Source: JAEUKA01 sp035340095
Lineage (GTDB): Bacteria; Myxococcota_A; Polyangia; Palsa-1104; JAEUJZ01
Reading direction: 5' to 3'
Length of the DNA stretch: 64,000 bases
Assembly: GCA_035340095.1 (NCBI GenBank)
Contig: DAORGN010000001.1
Location: forward strand, 4,395 to 68,394
Position 1 is the stretch's first letter. Each line of letters opens with the position of its first letter. The notes under the pieces are model-generated. The model saw only the letters and a program-made list of their open reading frames with translations, was not told where the DNA came from and did not search any database. Positions 43,119-52,518 of this stretch are shown piece by piece. The translations under genes were made by a program, and so were the position numbers.

Positions 43119-44717
43119 ATGTCCGTCCGTCTTGCTCGTGCTTTGTCTGCACTCGTGTTCGGTAGTGCGCTCGCTGGGTCTGGCTGTGCCGCCCCTGGTG
43201 GGGCGATTTGTGGCGACGATCGAAGCTGTGGTGCTTCTGAACAGTGTTTGCTCATCGGCGATACCGAAGCGTGTCATCGCACCTGTACCGGGGCAAATGG
43301 CTGCGACGACAACTCTCCGGTCTGTGACGCTGCGCTGAAGGTCTGTCGGTCGTGCTTCGCGGGGGAAGACTCGCTGTGTGCTGCTCGCAGTGCCGCGACG
43401 CCACGCTGTCTAAAAGGCCGCTGCGTCGCTTGTCGCCCACCGGGCGATGTCGCATCGGAAAGCAGCGAGTGCGGGGTTTCGTCATCGGTTCTTTCGCCAA
43501 GTCCCGTCTGTGACCCCCGCAGCTATAGCTGCCGGCCCTGCTTGCGCCACAGCGAGTGTGCGTCGGGCATCTGCGTCAAAGACGGCAGCGATGTCGATTT
43601 TGGCATCCCGCGCGGTGCTTGCGTCCCGACAAAACAAGTGCTTGTCGTCGACCAAGAGCTTTGCAGCGGCACAGGTCCTGCATTTTGTACGCTGCGCCAA
43701 GCGATAAACCGCATCGACGCCGACCATCGCTACATCTTGCTGAAAAAAGGGGCCGGAGCGACGGACTTTGGCGATTTGCAGATCGGCACCCAAGCGAGCC
43801 ACAAAGGCCTGACGATCCACATCGTCGGACCGCTTGCCGACATTCCACCGGAAACCGCGACGAGCGAGCCTCGTGCCGTGCTCGGTGGGGCGCCGCTCAA
43901 GGACGGTCTAACGGTCACGCAGTCGTCGGTCTTTATCGATGGCGTGTACGTGCGGGGAAATCGCGCGGGCCTGGTGTGCATCGGTGCCGACGCGAAGCTT
44001 TCGGTCAATCGTTCCTATTTTGCCGGCAATGACACGGCGATCGTCACGTCGACAAACTGCAAACTGTCGCTTGGCGATAGCTGGCTTGGCCGGGGTCCGC
44101 GCGCGAGCGTGTTTGGAGATGCACCCGGTAATGTCCGCGGCATCGACGTCGCGGGCGGTGATTTTTCGGTGGTGAACACGGTCTTTTCCGACAACGGCGA
44201 TTTTCGGCAAGATGGCTTTGGCGGGATTCGCATTCGTTCGCTGTCGGCAGGGGTGCGGCGCTCGACGGTGGTGAATAGCACGCTGTATCAGCAGAGCGGT
44301 CTGCTCAAGCTCGGCAAGTATTTTACTTCGGTGATGTGCGACGTTCCCGTCGGGGATCGGCTGGTGCTGCTCAACACACTGATGCTTTCCGACAAGCCGC
44401 TTTTGACAAGCCCCGAGGAGCACTACGTCGATTCGACCTGTGGCGCGATGGTCAGCCACGTTGGATCAAATGATGCGTGGCTCAATGCCGCAAACTCGGT
44501 GGTGCTGCCGATGGAAGCGATGCCGCTGCGCAATGCGGCGGCGCGGGATCTGCGCTTGCCTGCGACGCCGGGTTCGGAAGGTCCGGTGCTGCAACATGGC
44601 GGGGTTCCGATGATTGAAGTCGGTGGTGAACGAATTTTGGCGCCGAGCTTCGATCTAGATGGACGATCGCGACCGACGGGATCGGTCGCAATTGGAGCGT
44701 TCGAGCCGGTGCCGTAA
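43119..44717 (+). CDS. Cys-rich lipoprotein-like protein with parallel beta-helix
   Basis: A 532-residue exported protein. Signal peptide with AGSGC near Cys23 (a weak lipobox). Residues about 30-190 contain many Cys in short EGF/Dickkopf-like spacing (CGDDRSCGASEQC, CRSCFAGEDSLC, CRPCLRHSECASGIC). Residues about 210-500 show regular valine/isoleucine and Asn/Gly turns of a right-handed beta-helix (pectate-lyase-like): DGVYVRGNRAGLVC, GDFSVVNTVFSDNGDF. Such proteins often sit on the surface and bind or cleave glycans, but no catalytic residues are recognised. Good GGAG ribosome site at 43110-43114. Confidence 0.8.
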   Translation: MSVRLARALSALVFGSALAGSGCAAPGGAICGDDRSCGASEQCLLIGDTEACHRTCTGANGCDDNSPVCDAALKVCRSCFAGEDSLCAARSAATPRCLKGRCVACRPPGDVASESSECGVSSSVLSPSPVCDPRSYSCRPCLRHSECASGICVKDGSDVDFGIPRGACVPTKQVLVVDQELCSGTGPAFCTLRQAINRIDADHRYILLKKGAGATDFGDLQIGTQASHKGLTIHIVGPLADIPPETATSEPRAVLGGAPLKDGLTVTQSSVFIDGVYVRGNRAGLVCIGADAKLSVNRSYFAGNDTAIVTSTNCKLSLGDSWLGRGPRASVFGDAPGNVRGIDVAGGDFSVVNTVFSDNGDFRQDGFGGIRIRSLSAGVRRSTVVNSTLYQQSGLLKLGKYFTSVMCDVPVGDRLVLLNTLMLSDKPLLTSPEEHYVDSTCGAMVSHVGSNDAWLNAANSVVLPMEAMPLRNAAARDLRLPATPGSEGPVLQHGGVPMIEVGGERILAPSFDLDGRSRPTGSVAIGAFEPVP

Positions 44718-44718
44718 C

Positions 44719-47700
44719 TTACGGTGGTGGCTGGCTGGGGGCGCCACCGGGGGTCAGCGGCGGCGCCATCGTTCCGCGCGCTTCCAAGACACGAAGCAGG
44801 ATTCGGTACATCACCGGCAGCACAATCAGGGTGAGCAGCGCTGCCGACAGGGTTCCTCCGACGATGACGACGGCGATGGGACGCTGGGTTTCGGCACCGA
44901 TGGCGCGGGACAGCGCCGCCGGAATCAGACCCAGTGCCGCCAGCGCTGCCGTCATCAGCACGGCGCGTAGTCGACTGTGACTGCCTTGGATGATGGCTTC
45001 GTCGAGCGGTTCGCCGTGCCTGCGCCTTTCTTCTATCGACGAAACCACCAGCACGCCGTTTAGCGACGCCTGACCGACGAGCGCAATGAAACCGACCGCC
45101 GCGGCTATCGACACCGGCATATCGACCAGCCAAAGTCCAATCGCACCACCGACGAGCGCAAACGGCACATTGAGCAGGGTGAGCAGCGCCAGCGCCATCG
45201 AGTCAAACGCTTTGAACAAAAGCGCCAGCGTCACCAAGAGCGCGACCGGCACCACCAGTCGAAGCCGTGCCATCGATCGTTCTTTGGACTCGAACTCGCC
45301 GCCCCATTCGACGGTCATGCCGGGCTTTAGCTTCACTTTGCTCGACACCGCTTGCTGGGCATCGAGAACGAAGCTGCCCAAATCGCGACCGCGGACGTTC
45401 ATGCGCAGGCCGATGTAGCGCCGTCCATTTTCGCGGTTGAGCGTCGCGCGTCCGTAATCGACATGAATGATGGCGACGGCGGCCAGCGGCACCAGCGCGC
45501 CACCTTTGGTCGGAATGCGCAGCGCCGAGATTTTTTCGATGGTATCGCGGGCTGCTTCGGGAAGTCGCAGCACCACATCGAAGTTGCGCTCGCCTTCCCA
45601 CAGCGTACCGACGGGGCTTCCACCGAGTGCAACCGTAATAAAGTGCTGCACATCACTCATCGTCAGACCGAACCGTCCAAGCAGCTCGCGTCGGGGTTTG
45701 ATCTGAAGCTGCGGCACCGGCGCGCTCTTGACGATGCCCAGATCAGAAACCCCGCGGACCTCGGAGATCGCCGCCAGCGCTGCCTCGGCGGTCTGCTGCA
45801 AGTCTTTCATGTCGTGGTGGTAGATTTTGAGCGCGATCTGACCCATCTGCCCGTAGATGTTTTCGTTGACGTTGTCGCGAATCGGCTGCGAAAAGTTCAC
45901 CGACAGCCCTGGCACGACCGCCAGCGAAGCGTGCATTTTTTCGATCAGCGTACCGAGGCTGGGCGTGTCTTTGGGCCAGCTATCCATTGGCTGGAGCTTG
46001 ACGAAAAACTCCAGGTTGCTCGGCAGCGCAGCGTCGGTGCCATCTTCAGGGCGCCCGAGCTGCGACGACAGCGACTCAACCTGCGGGAATCCTTGCAAAA
46101 GCGAAGTCAGTCGTGGCACAAGCCGCCGCCCTTCATCGAGCGATACGTTCGACGGCAGCGTGAACGTCAAGTACAGCGATCCTTCGTTGATTTCGGGCAA
46201 AAACTCACTGCCGCGGTTTTGCAGGATGTAGCCGGCCAAAAACAGCGAAGCCACAGCGGTTCCAATCACCACAAGCGGACGCCTTAGCGCGCCGCGCAGC
46301 GTCGGTAGATACAGCGCTTCGGCGGCTTTTAGGACCGGCGATTCGCGGTGCGTCGATCCTTTGCGATAGGCCAGCGTCGCCAGCACCGGCACCAGCGTGA
46401 CCGAAAACAGCAAGCTACCGAGCAGCGCTGTCACCACCGTATGAGCCATCGGTGCAAACATCCGTCCCTCGACGCGCTGGAGCAGGAAAATAGGCAGATA
46501 AGCGGCGCTGATGATGAGCAGCGCGAAGATCGTCGGACGTGCGACCTGACGGACAGCCCAGCTGATTCGTTCGAGGTTGTCTTCGGGCGCATCTTTGGGT
46601 GGATGCTGGAGCGTCGAGACGATGTGTTCGATGATGACGACAGCTCCGTCGACGATGACGCCAAAGTCGACCGCGCCCATCGACAGAAGGTTGGCCGACA
46701 TCCCGCGTGAGTACAGGTAGATAAACGCCACGCACAAAGACAGCGGAATCGTCGTCGCGACAATCAGCGCCGCTTTGATATCGAGCAAAAACACCAGAAG
46801 AACGATCAGCACCAGCACCGCGCCTTCGACGAGGTTGCGTCCGACGGTTTCCAGCGTTTTGTTGATCAGTTCGGTGCGGTCGTAAAACGGCCAGACGCGG
46901 ACGTTTTCCGGCAGCGCGCGGGCGTTGATGTCATCGATTTTGGCGCGCACCCGAGCCAGCACTGCCGACGGATTTTCGCCGCGCCGCATAAGGACGATGC
47001 CTTCGACGGCGTCGGTGTCGTGACCGCGACTGTAAATGCCCTGGCGCGGCGTCCAGCCTTCTTCGACGGATGCCACGTCTTTGACCAGGATCGGCGTGCC
47101 ACCGCGCGTCGTCACCGCGACTTTGGCGATGTCGATGGGGCTTGCGAACAGGCCTTCACTGCGAATGATAAGCTGTTCGGCCCCACGCACGAGCACGCCG
47201 CCCGACGCATTGACCGACGCACCTTGCAGCGACTCTTCCAGATCGCGCAGCGTCAGTCCCTTGGCTGCGAGCAAGGCTGGATCGGCGCGGACGTGTATTT
47301 CGCGCACAAGCCCACCGTAACTTACGACGTCCGCGACGCCATCGACTTGCAGAATGCGCGGACGCACCACCCAGTCTTGCAGCGTGCGCAAAAGCAGCGG
47401 GTCGCCCTGGATGGTTTCGCCTTGCTTGCCGACGGAACGCAGCGAATAGCGATAGATTTCGCCAATCGGCGTCGACAAACTCCCAAGCTGCGGGGTGACT
47501 CCCGGTGGAAGCTCGGCGAGCCGCAGTCGTTCGAGCGTCTGACTGCGGGCAAACAGCACATCCACACCATCGGCAAACGTCAGCGTGACAAACGACAGAC
47601 CGAACAGGTTGATGCTGCGGACTTTGACCAGGCCAAAGGTTCCGTTTACCGCGCGCTCGATCGGAATCGAAACTTGGCGCTCTAGCTCCTCGGCGGGCTG

Positions 47701-47865
47701 GCCGGGATACAGCGAAATGATGTTGACCTGGGTGTCCGTCGGGTCGGGAAAGGCCTCGATGGTCAGCTCGCGAAATGCGAACAGGCCCCAGATCAGGCAC
47801 AAAAGGGTGGCAATCAGAACGGCGGCTCGGCTGCGCAGCGCGGCACGAATCAGTGCGGAGAACAT
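44719..47865 (-). CDS. Heavy-metal RND efflux pump, inner-membrane CzcA/CusA type
   Basis: A 1048-residue RND pump with twelve membrane helices and two large periplasmic loops. The proton-relay motif in helix four is DFGVIVDGAVVIIEH, matching the HME branch (Asp-x6-Asp with Glu). RESP, LLPEINEGSLYLTF and VGFIALVGQASLNGVL support the CzcA/CusA assignment. The C-terminal end is Pro-rich (APPLTPGGAPSQPPP). The metal cannot be set by eye. Last gene of the czcC-czcB-czcA-like operon on the minus strand. Confidence 0.95.
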   Translation of the reverse strand: MFSALIRAALRSRAAVLIATLLCLIWGLFAFRELTIEAFPDPTDTQVNIISLYPGQPAEELERQVSIPIERAVNGTFGLVKVRSINLFGLSFVTLTFADGVDVLFARSQTLERLRLAELPPGVTPQLGSLSTPIGEIYRYSLRSVGKQGETIQGDPLLLRTLQDWVVRPRILQVDGVADVVSYGGLVREIHVRADPALLAAKGLTLRDLEESLQGASVNASGGVLVRGAEQLIIRSEGLFASPIDIAKVAVTTRGGTPILVKDVASVEEGWTPRQGIYSRGHDTDAVEGIVLMRRGENPSAVLARVRAKIDDINARALPENVRVWPFYDRTELINKTLETVGRNLVEGAVLVLIVLLVFLLDIKAALIVATTIPLSLCVAFIYLYSRGMSANLLSMGAVDFGVIVDGAVVIIEHIVSTLQHPPKDAPEDNLERISWAVRQVARPTIFALLIISAAYLPIFLLQRVEGRMFAPMAHTVVTALLGSLLFSVTLVPVLATLAYRKGSTHRESPVLKAAEALYLPTLRGALRRPLVVIGTAVASLFLAGYILQNRGSEFLPEINEGSLYLTFTLPSNVSLDEGRRLVPRLTSLLQGFPQVESLSSQLGRPEDGTDAALPSNLEFFVKLQPMDSWPKDTPSLGTLIEKMHASLAVVPGLSVNFSQPIRDNVNENIYGQMGQIALKIYHHDMKDLQQTAEAALAAISEVRGVSDLGIVKSAPVPQLQIKPRRELLGRFGLTMSDVQHFITVALGGSPVGTLWEGERNFDVVLRLPEAARDTIEKISALRIPTKGGALVPLAAVAIIHVDYGRATLNRENGRRYIGLRMNVRGRDLGSFVLDAQQAVSSKVKLKPGMTVEWGGEFESKERSMARLRLVVPVALLVTLALLFKAFDSMALALLTLLNVPFALVGGAIGLWLVDMPVSIAAAVGFIALVGQASLNGVLVVSSIEERRRHGEPLDEAIIQGSHSRLRAVLMTAALAALGLIPAALSRAIGAETQRPIAVVIVGGTLSAALLTLIVLPVMYRILLRVLEARGTMAPPLTPGGAPSQPPP

Positions 47866-47868
47866 CGG

Positions 47869-49146
47869 TTAGTCCTCCACATCGAGCGCGTTAAGCAGCA
47901 AAAGGGCGCCGCGGACGACGATGCGATCGCCGACCCGAAGACCTGAACGAACTTCGGTTTGACCGCCACGCTGCCGTCCGATGGTGACTTCGCTGCGTTT
48001 GAAGTGACCTGGCGCAGTTTGGACAAACACCACTGCATCAAGTCCATCGCTGACGATGCTCGCGGACGGGACGCGCAATACCGACGGTGCCTTGGTGGGG
48101 CTTTTGCCAAAGTGCGCTTCGACAAACGAGTTGGGACGCAGTCTTCCCGATGGATTTTTGGCGCGGATGCGAATCGGAATGGTCTGCCTGTCCATGTCGA
48201 CGACCGCCGAGATGTTTTCGACCTGGCCTTGGCCCAGGCTGTCATTGTCCCCCGGAATGCGAATGTCGACGGGATCGCCGACGTGCAGGTTGCCGATGTC
48301 GGGCTGGGCCACGTCAGCTAGGACCAGCACTTCTTCCAGGTCAGCGAGCGTCACCACCGGACGATCTTTGCCGGGACCGACCTGCTGGCCCGTCGCCGAA
48401 TCGACTTGAATGACCGTTCCCGAGCGCGGTGCCAAGAGCCAGTAGCGGTTGTCTGCATCGGGCGCAATCGACATCGACTTGAGCCGCGAGTCTGCCGTCT
48501 GCGCTTGCAGCTCGGCATCGCGCAGATCATTTTTTGCGACCAGCAGATCATTGGCCGATGCGCCACGCGCTTCGACGAGCACTTGCATCCGCTCGGCCAG
48601 CGCTTTTTTGGTCTGTGCCAGCGCCGCCGACGCCCGCAGCTCACGCAGGAGCGTCGCCATATCACCCGAGCGGATCAGCGCCAGCTTGGCCCCGGCTTCG
48701 ACGTGATCGCCCAGCTTGACCGCAACGTGATCCAGCCGGCCTTCCATCGGCGCGTAGCTTGGTGCAGTGCGCGACTCGACCGCGGCGATGCGCGCAGTAA
48801 TCGGCGGTAGCGGCAGCGGTTCTCCGATGGTGACTTCGCCGGTTTCAAACGGAATCGGCTGCGGCGTGCCTTCGCTTAGCACGATGTCGGTCTTGGTCAG
48901 CCGAAACGGCGTCGGCGGACTGGTTTTCTGGTGCTGTCCCTTGATTGATTGCAGCACGAAAAATCCCAGCGATGCGGTGAGCGCCCCTGCGACGAAGCCA
49001 ACCAGCAAACTGCGTTGCGAAGAAGCCGGCTTGGCAAACCCCAAATCAGCCCGCGGCGAATGCCCATCCCCCGATTCCTCGGCGCCTCCCGATTCATCCG
49101 GCTCGTCGTCGTGGGTCGGCGGCAGATGCGAAACACGCTTACTCAT
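47869..49146 (-). CDS. RND periplasmic adaptor (CzcB-type membrane fusion protein)
   Basis: A 425-residue membrane-fusion protein. A cytosolic head (residues 1-45), one membrane helix (about 47-65, LLVGFVAGALTASLGFFVL), then lipoyl/barrel-sandwich (PMEGRLDHVAVKLGDHVEAG), a helical hairpin (about 165-225), and beta-barrel (VLADVAQPDIGNLHVGDPV). It links the inner and outer membrane parts. Its ATG overlaps the stop of the TolC-type gene by 8 nt. Confidence 0.93.
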   Translation of the reverse strand: MSKRVSHLPPTHDDEPDESGGAEESGDGHSPRADLGFAKPASSQRSLLVGFVAGALTASLGFFVLQSIKGQHQKTSPPTPFRLTKTDIVLSEGTPQPIPFETGEVTIGEPLPLPPITARIAAVESRTAPSYAPMEGRLDHVAVKLGDHVEAGAKLALIRSGDMATLLRELRASAALAQTKKALAERMQVLVEARGASANDLLVAKNDLRDAELQAQTADSRLKSMSIAPDADNRYWLLAPRSGTVIQVDSATGQQVGPGKDRPVVTLADLEEVLVLADVAQPDIGNLHVGDPVDIRIPGDNDSLGQGQVENISAVVDMDRQTIPIRIRAKNPSGRLRPNSFVEAHFGKSPTKAPSVLRVPSASIVSDGLDAVVFVQTAPGHFKRSEVTIGRQRGGQTEVRSGLRVGDRIVVRGALLLLNALDVED

Positions 49147-50491
49147 CGCTGGCTCCTTCTTGGATTAGGTCAAGACTGATGCGGAACAGGTCGCCAAGAG
49201 TGGTCGCTTCTTGCAGCAACAGCTCGTCGAGAGCGCGCTGCGCTTGGTTTAAGTCGGTGAGCGGCACCGCCCGTGCTTCGAAGGCGCGACGGACATCACG
49301 CAAAATCGCCTGACCGCGCGGAAGCACTTGTTCTTGCAGCGTGGTCAGCCGCTGTCTTTGCGTCAGAAGTGCCCGGCGCAGCGAGTCAATCCGAACTTGT
49401 GACGAAAGCACCGTCAGCCGTTTCTGTTCCGCAAAACGCCGCGCCCGCGACTGCGCCGCTTGCCGGCTCGCTTGACCGTGATCGGACATGGCCAGCGGCG
49501 TGCTCAGCGACACCGACACTGAGTGCTGTTGATTGCCCGACGCCACGAAGGAATCGTACAGATAGCCCACCCGCACCGTCGGATCGGGAATCCGCAGCGC
49601 GTAGGCTTGGCGGTCTTCGGCCAGTGCCGCCGATCGCTGGGCTTCAAGCGCCTGCAAATCCGGACGGGCTTCAATCTGCGGGGACAGGGTCTCGGCACGA
49701 ACAATCCAGCGGGCGAGAAACTTGCGGGCCTCTTGCTCATCGGAAAATGCGGCGCAGCGGCTGCCGACAAACTGTCCGCAAGCAGCTTGCGCAGTCAAAA
49801 TGTCACCTTGATCGGCGGCAATCTGCTGTTCCAGTCGCAGAAGCTCAATTTCCGCGCGGTCGGCATCCAGCGGCGGACCAAAACCCGTCTTGACCCGCTC
49901 GCGTGCAAGCTGAAGCGCCGCTTTGGACTGTGCAGTCAGCCGCAGATCCGCAGAGAGCCGCAAGCTGGCCACCGCCAGATCACCCAAGGTTCGCAAAAGC
50001 TGGATCGCTTGACCGCGCACCGACGAACGTCGCTGGGCATCGGCAGCGGTCACAAGGAATGCGGCTCGATCGATTTTGGCACTGCGCCGCGCCAGATCTG
50101 GATGGACGCTCAATCCGACGCCGTAGTTGGGAATGTTGCGCAGTGGATGCGGCAGATCGGGCGGATTCGGCGTCCCAATCGGAATGGTTCCCACCGCAGC
50201 GTCGAGCACCGGATTGTCGATGAGCCGACTTTGCCGCGCGTCCGCTTGGCTCAGATCCACGCTCAGGTGATCTTGCTGGAGCGTTGGCGCATGATCGCGA
50301 ACCACCCGCAAAAGAGACGGCAGATCCAGATCCGCCGTGGGATGGAATTCCTCTTGGGCCACCGATTCCACGGGCGGGCTCTGCGCAGACGCGCGCGGCG
50401 CGGTCAAAAACGGTGCAAACAAGCCAACACCTAGCGATGTTGTCGTAAGCCAAGGGATGATCCAGCGGGCAGGGCGAAGAGATGTGCGCAT
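49139..50491 (-). CDS. TolC-family outer-membrane efflux protein (CzcC-type)
   Basis: A 450-residue outer-membrane factor. Signal peptide (about 1-36, ending PRASA). Two OEP repeats with long helices (DLPSLLRVVRDHAPTLQQDH, then RPDLQALEAQRSAALAEDRQ) and the PTVRVGYLYDSFVASGNQ beta segment. The start at 50491 (MRTSLRPARW) was chosen over a longer option because it gives a proper signal peptide. First gene of the operon, so the promoter lies at about 50492-50590. Confidence 0.92.
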   Translation of the reverse strand: MRTSLRPARWIIPWLTTTSLGVGLFAPFLTAPRASAQSPPVESVAQEEFHPTADLDLPSLLRVVRDHAPTLQQDHLSVDLSQADARQSRLIDNPVLDAAVGTIPIGTPNPPDLPHPLRNIPNYGVGLSVHPDLARRSAKIDRAAFLVTAADAQRRSSVRGQAIQLLRTLGDLAVASLRLSADLRLTAQSKAALQLARERVKTGFGPPLDADRAEIELLRLEQQIAADQGDILTAQAACGQFVGSRCAAFSDEQEARKFLARWIVRAETLSPQIEARPDLQALEAQRSAALAEDRQAYALRIPDPTVRVGYLYDSFVASGNQQHSVSVSLSTPLAMSDHGQASRQAAQSRARRFAEQKRLTVLSSQVRIDSLRRALLTQRQRLTTLQEQVLPRGQAILRDVRRAFEARAVPLTDLNQAQRALDELLLQEATTLGDLFRISLDLIQEGASDE

Positions 50492-50590
50492 CGTCAATCG
50501 GAGACTATAACAGTCTGGCCGCGCCACAAGCAGTGGCGTCGCGAAGCGCGGGTTTTGGGGGACGAACGGGCGTGGTAATGCGTGTGCTGT

Positions 50591-52099
50591 TTAGGGTCCC
50601 GCGACTTCGTACTTCGCAGTCTTGGGATCGATGCCGGCAAACGGTCGGGTGTCCGGAACCACGCGAACCTGCGTCGAGAACTTGTAGGGAACGATCTGTC
50701 CGCTCGGATACGCGAGCTCGATGAAAAATGCGGTGTAGCCCGCCGCAGGTGCCGTGACCGTGGCCTGGTAGACGCCGCCACCTTGATCGAACAGCTCGCT
50801 GCTCTTCCAGTTTTTCCCAAATGTCTCGACGCGGAAGTCGCGCGCTTTGGGATTCGTCGCCTGCCACAGCAGCACTTTTTGCGGCTTGTCCTGGGTCTGT
50901 ACGCGAATCGTGTTTGCGCCTTCGAGCTTCCAGGTAAACGTGGGCCGCGGCCTGTCATCGCGGAATCCCGTCACATAAGCGAGCACGCTTTCCAGTGCAT
51001 CACTTCCATCGAGCGAGTGATCCGCATTGGGTACGTAGCGCAGGTATTTGTCACCCGGCAGATCGTCCCAGTAGTTTTGCGAACCATCGGGCAAAAAGAA
51101 CTGATCACCCGATGCATTGATCACGAACTTGGGCATCGTCAGCCGCTTGCGGAAAAGATACGGATCCTCGTTTTTCAGCATGAACGCCATCTCGGGCGTG
51201 CCGATGTGAGAGGTGATGTGGTTGTAGTGGTAGTCGTACAGCGCCTTGGCCCAGAAACCGTAGGTCTCGACGTGCTGGCGCATAAACGTATCGACGTTAA
51301 GCACATCAATCACGATCGGAATCGCTGCCGCCACCCGCGAATCCACGGCTGCCGTAAGCCAGGTCGTCCAGCCGCGCTTGGATGCACCAGCGACGATAAA
51401 CTTTTCGACATTCAGGTTCCCTCCTTCACTTGTGCGGAGGAATTCCTGCGTGGTGTCCATCGCCAGCACGGCACTTTTCACCATCGGGAAGCGCGCCGTC
51501 CAAGTCGGGTCTTGGGTCTTCATCACCTGCGCCCACGAAAACGCCACGATGCCATCTTCGGTGTGCGATTTTCCGTCGTGGTTCGCAAATGTCAGCGGTT
51601 CGTTCGGAACCTGCGACAGGTTTATCACCAGCGCATTGGTTGCTTTCGCAATCTGCACCATGTCATCCGGTGCTTTCGTTGGTGGCGTGCCGTTGCTGCC
51701 TCCCGAAATCGCCAGCACTGCTGGTCCCGGCGACAGATTGTCGGGCCGAATGATCGTCAGGTCGTGTTGCCACTGCGTGCGATCGACTTCCTGCGGCGTG
51801 CGCCACGTCAGCGACTTCATGTCGATGAAGTACGCGGTATAGCCGCTTCCCTTGTCGGTCATCCGCAGCTTCCACGAGTAGCTGGGATCTTTGGTCTTCA
51901 CATAGCGATCGAGGTCCGTCAGCGGATCAGGCTGGGTCCCCGGATCGGGCATCATGGTGCCTTTGTCACAAGCCCAAAGGGACAGCGCCGAAAAAAACAA
52001 AAGCGGGCCAGAAAGCTTGCGCACGCTCGTCAACATTCCCGTCGAAAACACGCCTTCTGCTTCTGCCTTGGGCGACTCTGTCTGTTTGCTCTCGTTCAT
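50591..52099 (-). CDS. PhoPQ-activated pathogenicity-related (PqaA-like) lipoprotein
   Basis: A 502-residue exported alpha/beta-hydrolase-like protein. A hydrophobic segment (about 26-43) ends in SLWAC, a plausible lipobox. The hydrolase core shows TIIRPDNLSPGPAVLAISGG, the nucleophile elbow VAGASKRGWTTWLTAA, the acid region FVINASGDQFFLPDG and the His in YVPNADHSL. The C terminus is beta-rich (FTWKLEGANTIRVQTQ). PqaA is linked to antimicrobial peptide resistance in Salmonella; its reaction is not known. RBS AAGGAGG is 11 nt upstream of the start. Confidence 0.9.
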   Translation of the reverse strand: MNESKQTESPKAEAEGVFSTGMLTSVRKLSGPLLFFSALSLWACDKGTMMPDPGTQPDPLTDLDRYVKTKDPSYSWKLRMTDKGSGYTAYFIDMKSLTWRTPQEVDRTQWQHDLTIIRPDNLSPGPAVLAISGGSNGTPPTKAPDDMVQIAKATNALVINLSQVPNEPLTFANHDGKSHTEDGIVAFSWAQVMKTQDPTWTARFPMVKSAVLAMDTTQEFLRTSEGGNLNVEKFIVAGASKRGWTTWLTAAVDSRVAAAIPIVIDVLNVDTFMRQHVETYGFWAKALYDYHYNHITSHIGTPEMAFMLKNEDPYLFRKRLTMPKFVINASGDQFFLPDGSQNYWDDLPGDKYLRYVPNADHSLDGSDALESVLAYVTGFRDDRPRPTFTWKLEGANTIRVQTQDKPQKVLLWQATNPKARDFRVETFGKNWKSSELFDQGGGVYQATVTAPAAGYTAFFIELAYPSGQIVPYKFSTQVRVVPDTRPFAGIDPKTAKYEVAGP

Positions 52100-52175
52100 G
52101 ATGATGCTTGCCTCCTTGGACGCACTTTTTTCGCACGTCCTTGCGCGATGAAGCGGGCATCATACTGAAAAGCGC

Positions 52176-52505
52176 ATGAAGACCATCATTCTCCTTGCCC
52201 TGTCTAACGTGTTTATGACCTTCGCGTGGTACGGACACCTGAAGTGGAAGAGCGCGCCGCTGTGGCAAGCCATCGTCGTCAGTTGGCTTATCGCGTTTGT
52301 CGAATACTGTCTGCAAGTGCCCGCCAACCGTTTGGGTCACGGCACCTATTCCGCCGCGCAGCTCAAGACGATGCAGGAAGTCATCACGCTCTGCGTGTTC
52401 TGCGTGTTTTCGGTGACGTACTTAAAGGAGCCGCTCAAGTGGAACTACTTGGTCGGCTTTGGCCTGATGGCGCTCTCGGTGTTTTTTGTGTTCAAAAAGT
52501 TCTGA
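52176..52505 (+). CDS. DMT-superfamily DUF486 membrane protein
   Basis: A 109-residue four-helix membrane protein. NVFMTFAWYGHLKWK near the N terminus and VPANRLGHGTYSAAQLKTMQE after the second helix are the DUF486 hallmarks. Short, in the drug/metabolite-transporter superfamily; function unknown. Divergent from the PqaA-like gene with 76 nt between. Confidence 0.92.
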   Translation: MKTIILLALSNVFMTFAWYGHLKWKSAPLWQAIVVSWLIAFVEYCLQVPANRLGHGTYSAAQLKTMQEVITLCVFCVFSVTYLKEPLKWNYLVGFGLMALSVFFVFKKF

Positions 52506-52518
52506 CACAAAAAAACGT

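Noticed and set aside
45352..46287. Plus-strand frame of 311 codons inside the RND pump
   Set aside because: Antisense to a well-conserved CzcA-type protein; no domain features of its own.
50582..52168. Plus-strand frame of 528 codons
   Set aside because: Antisense of the PqaA-like gene; His/Arg-rich translation with no recognised motif.
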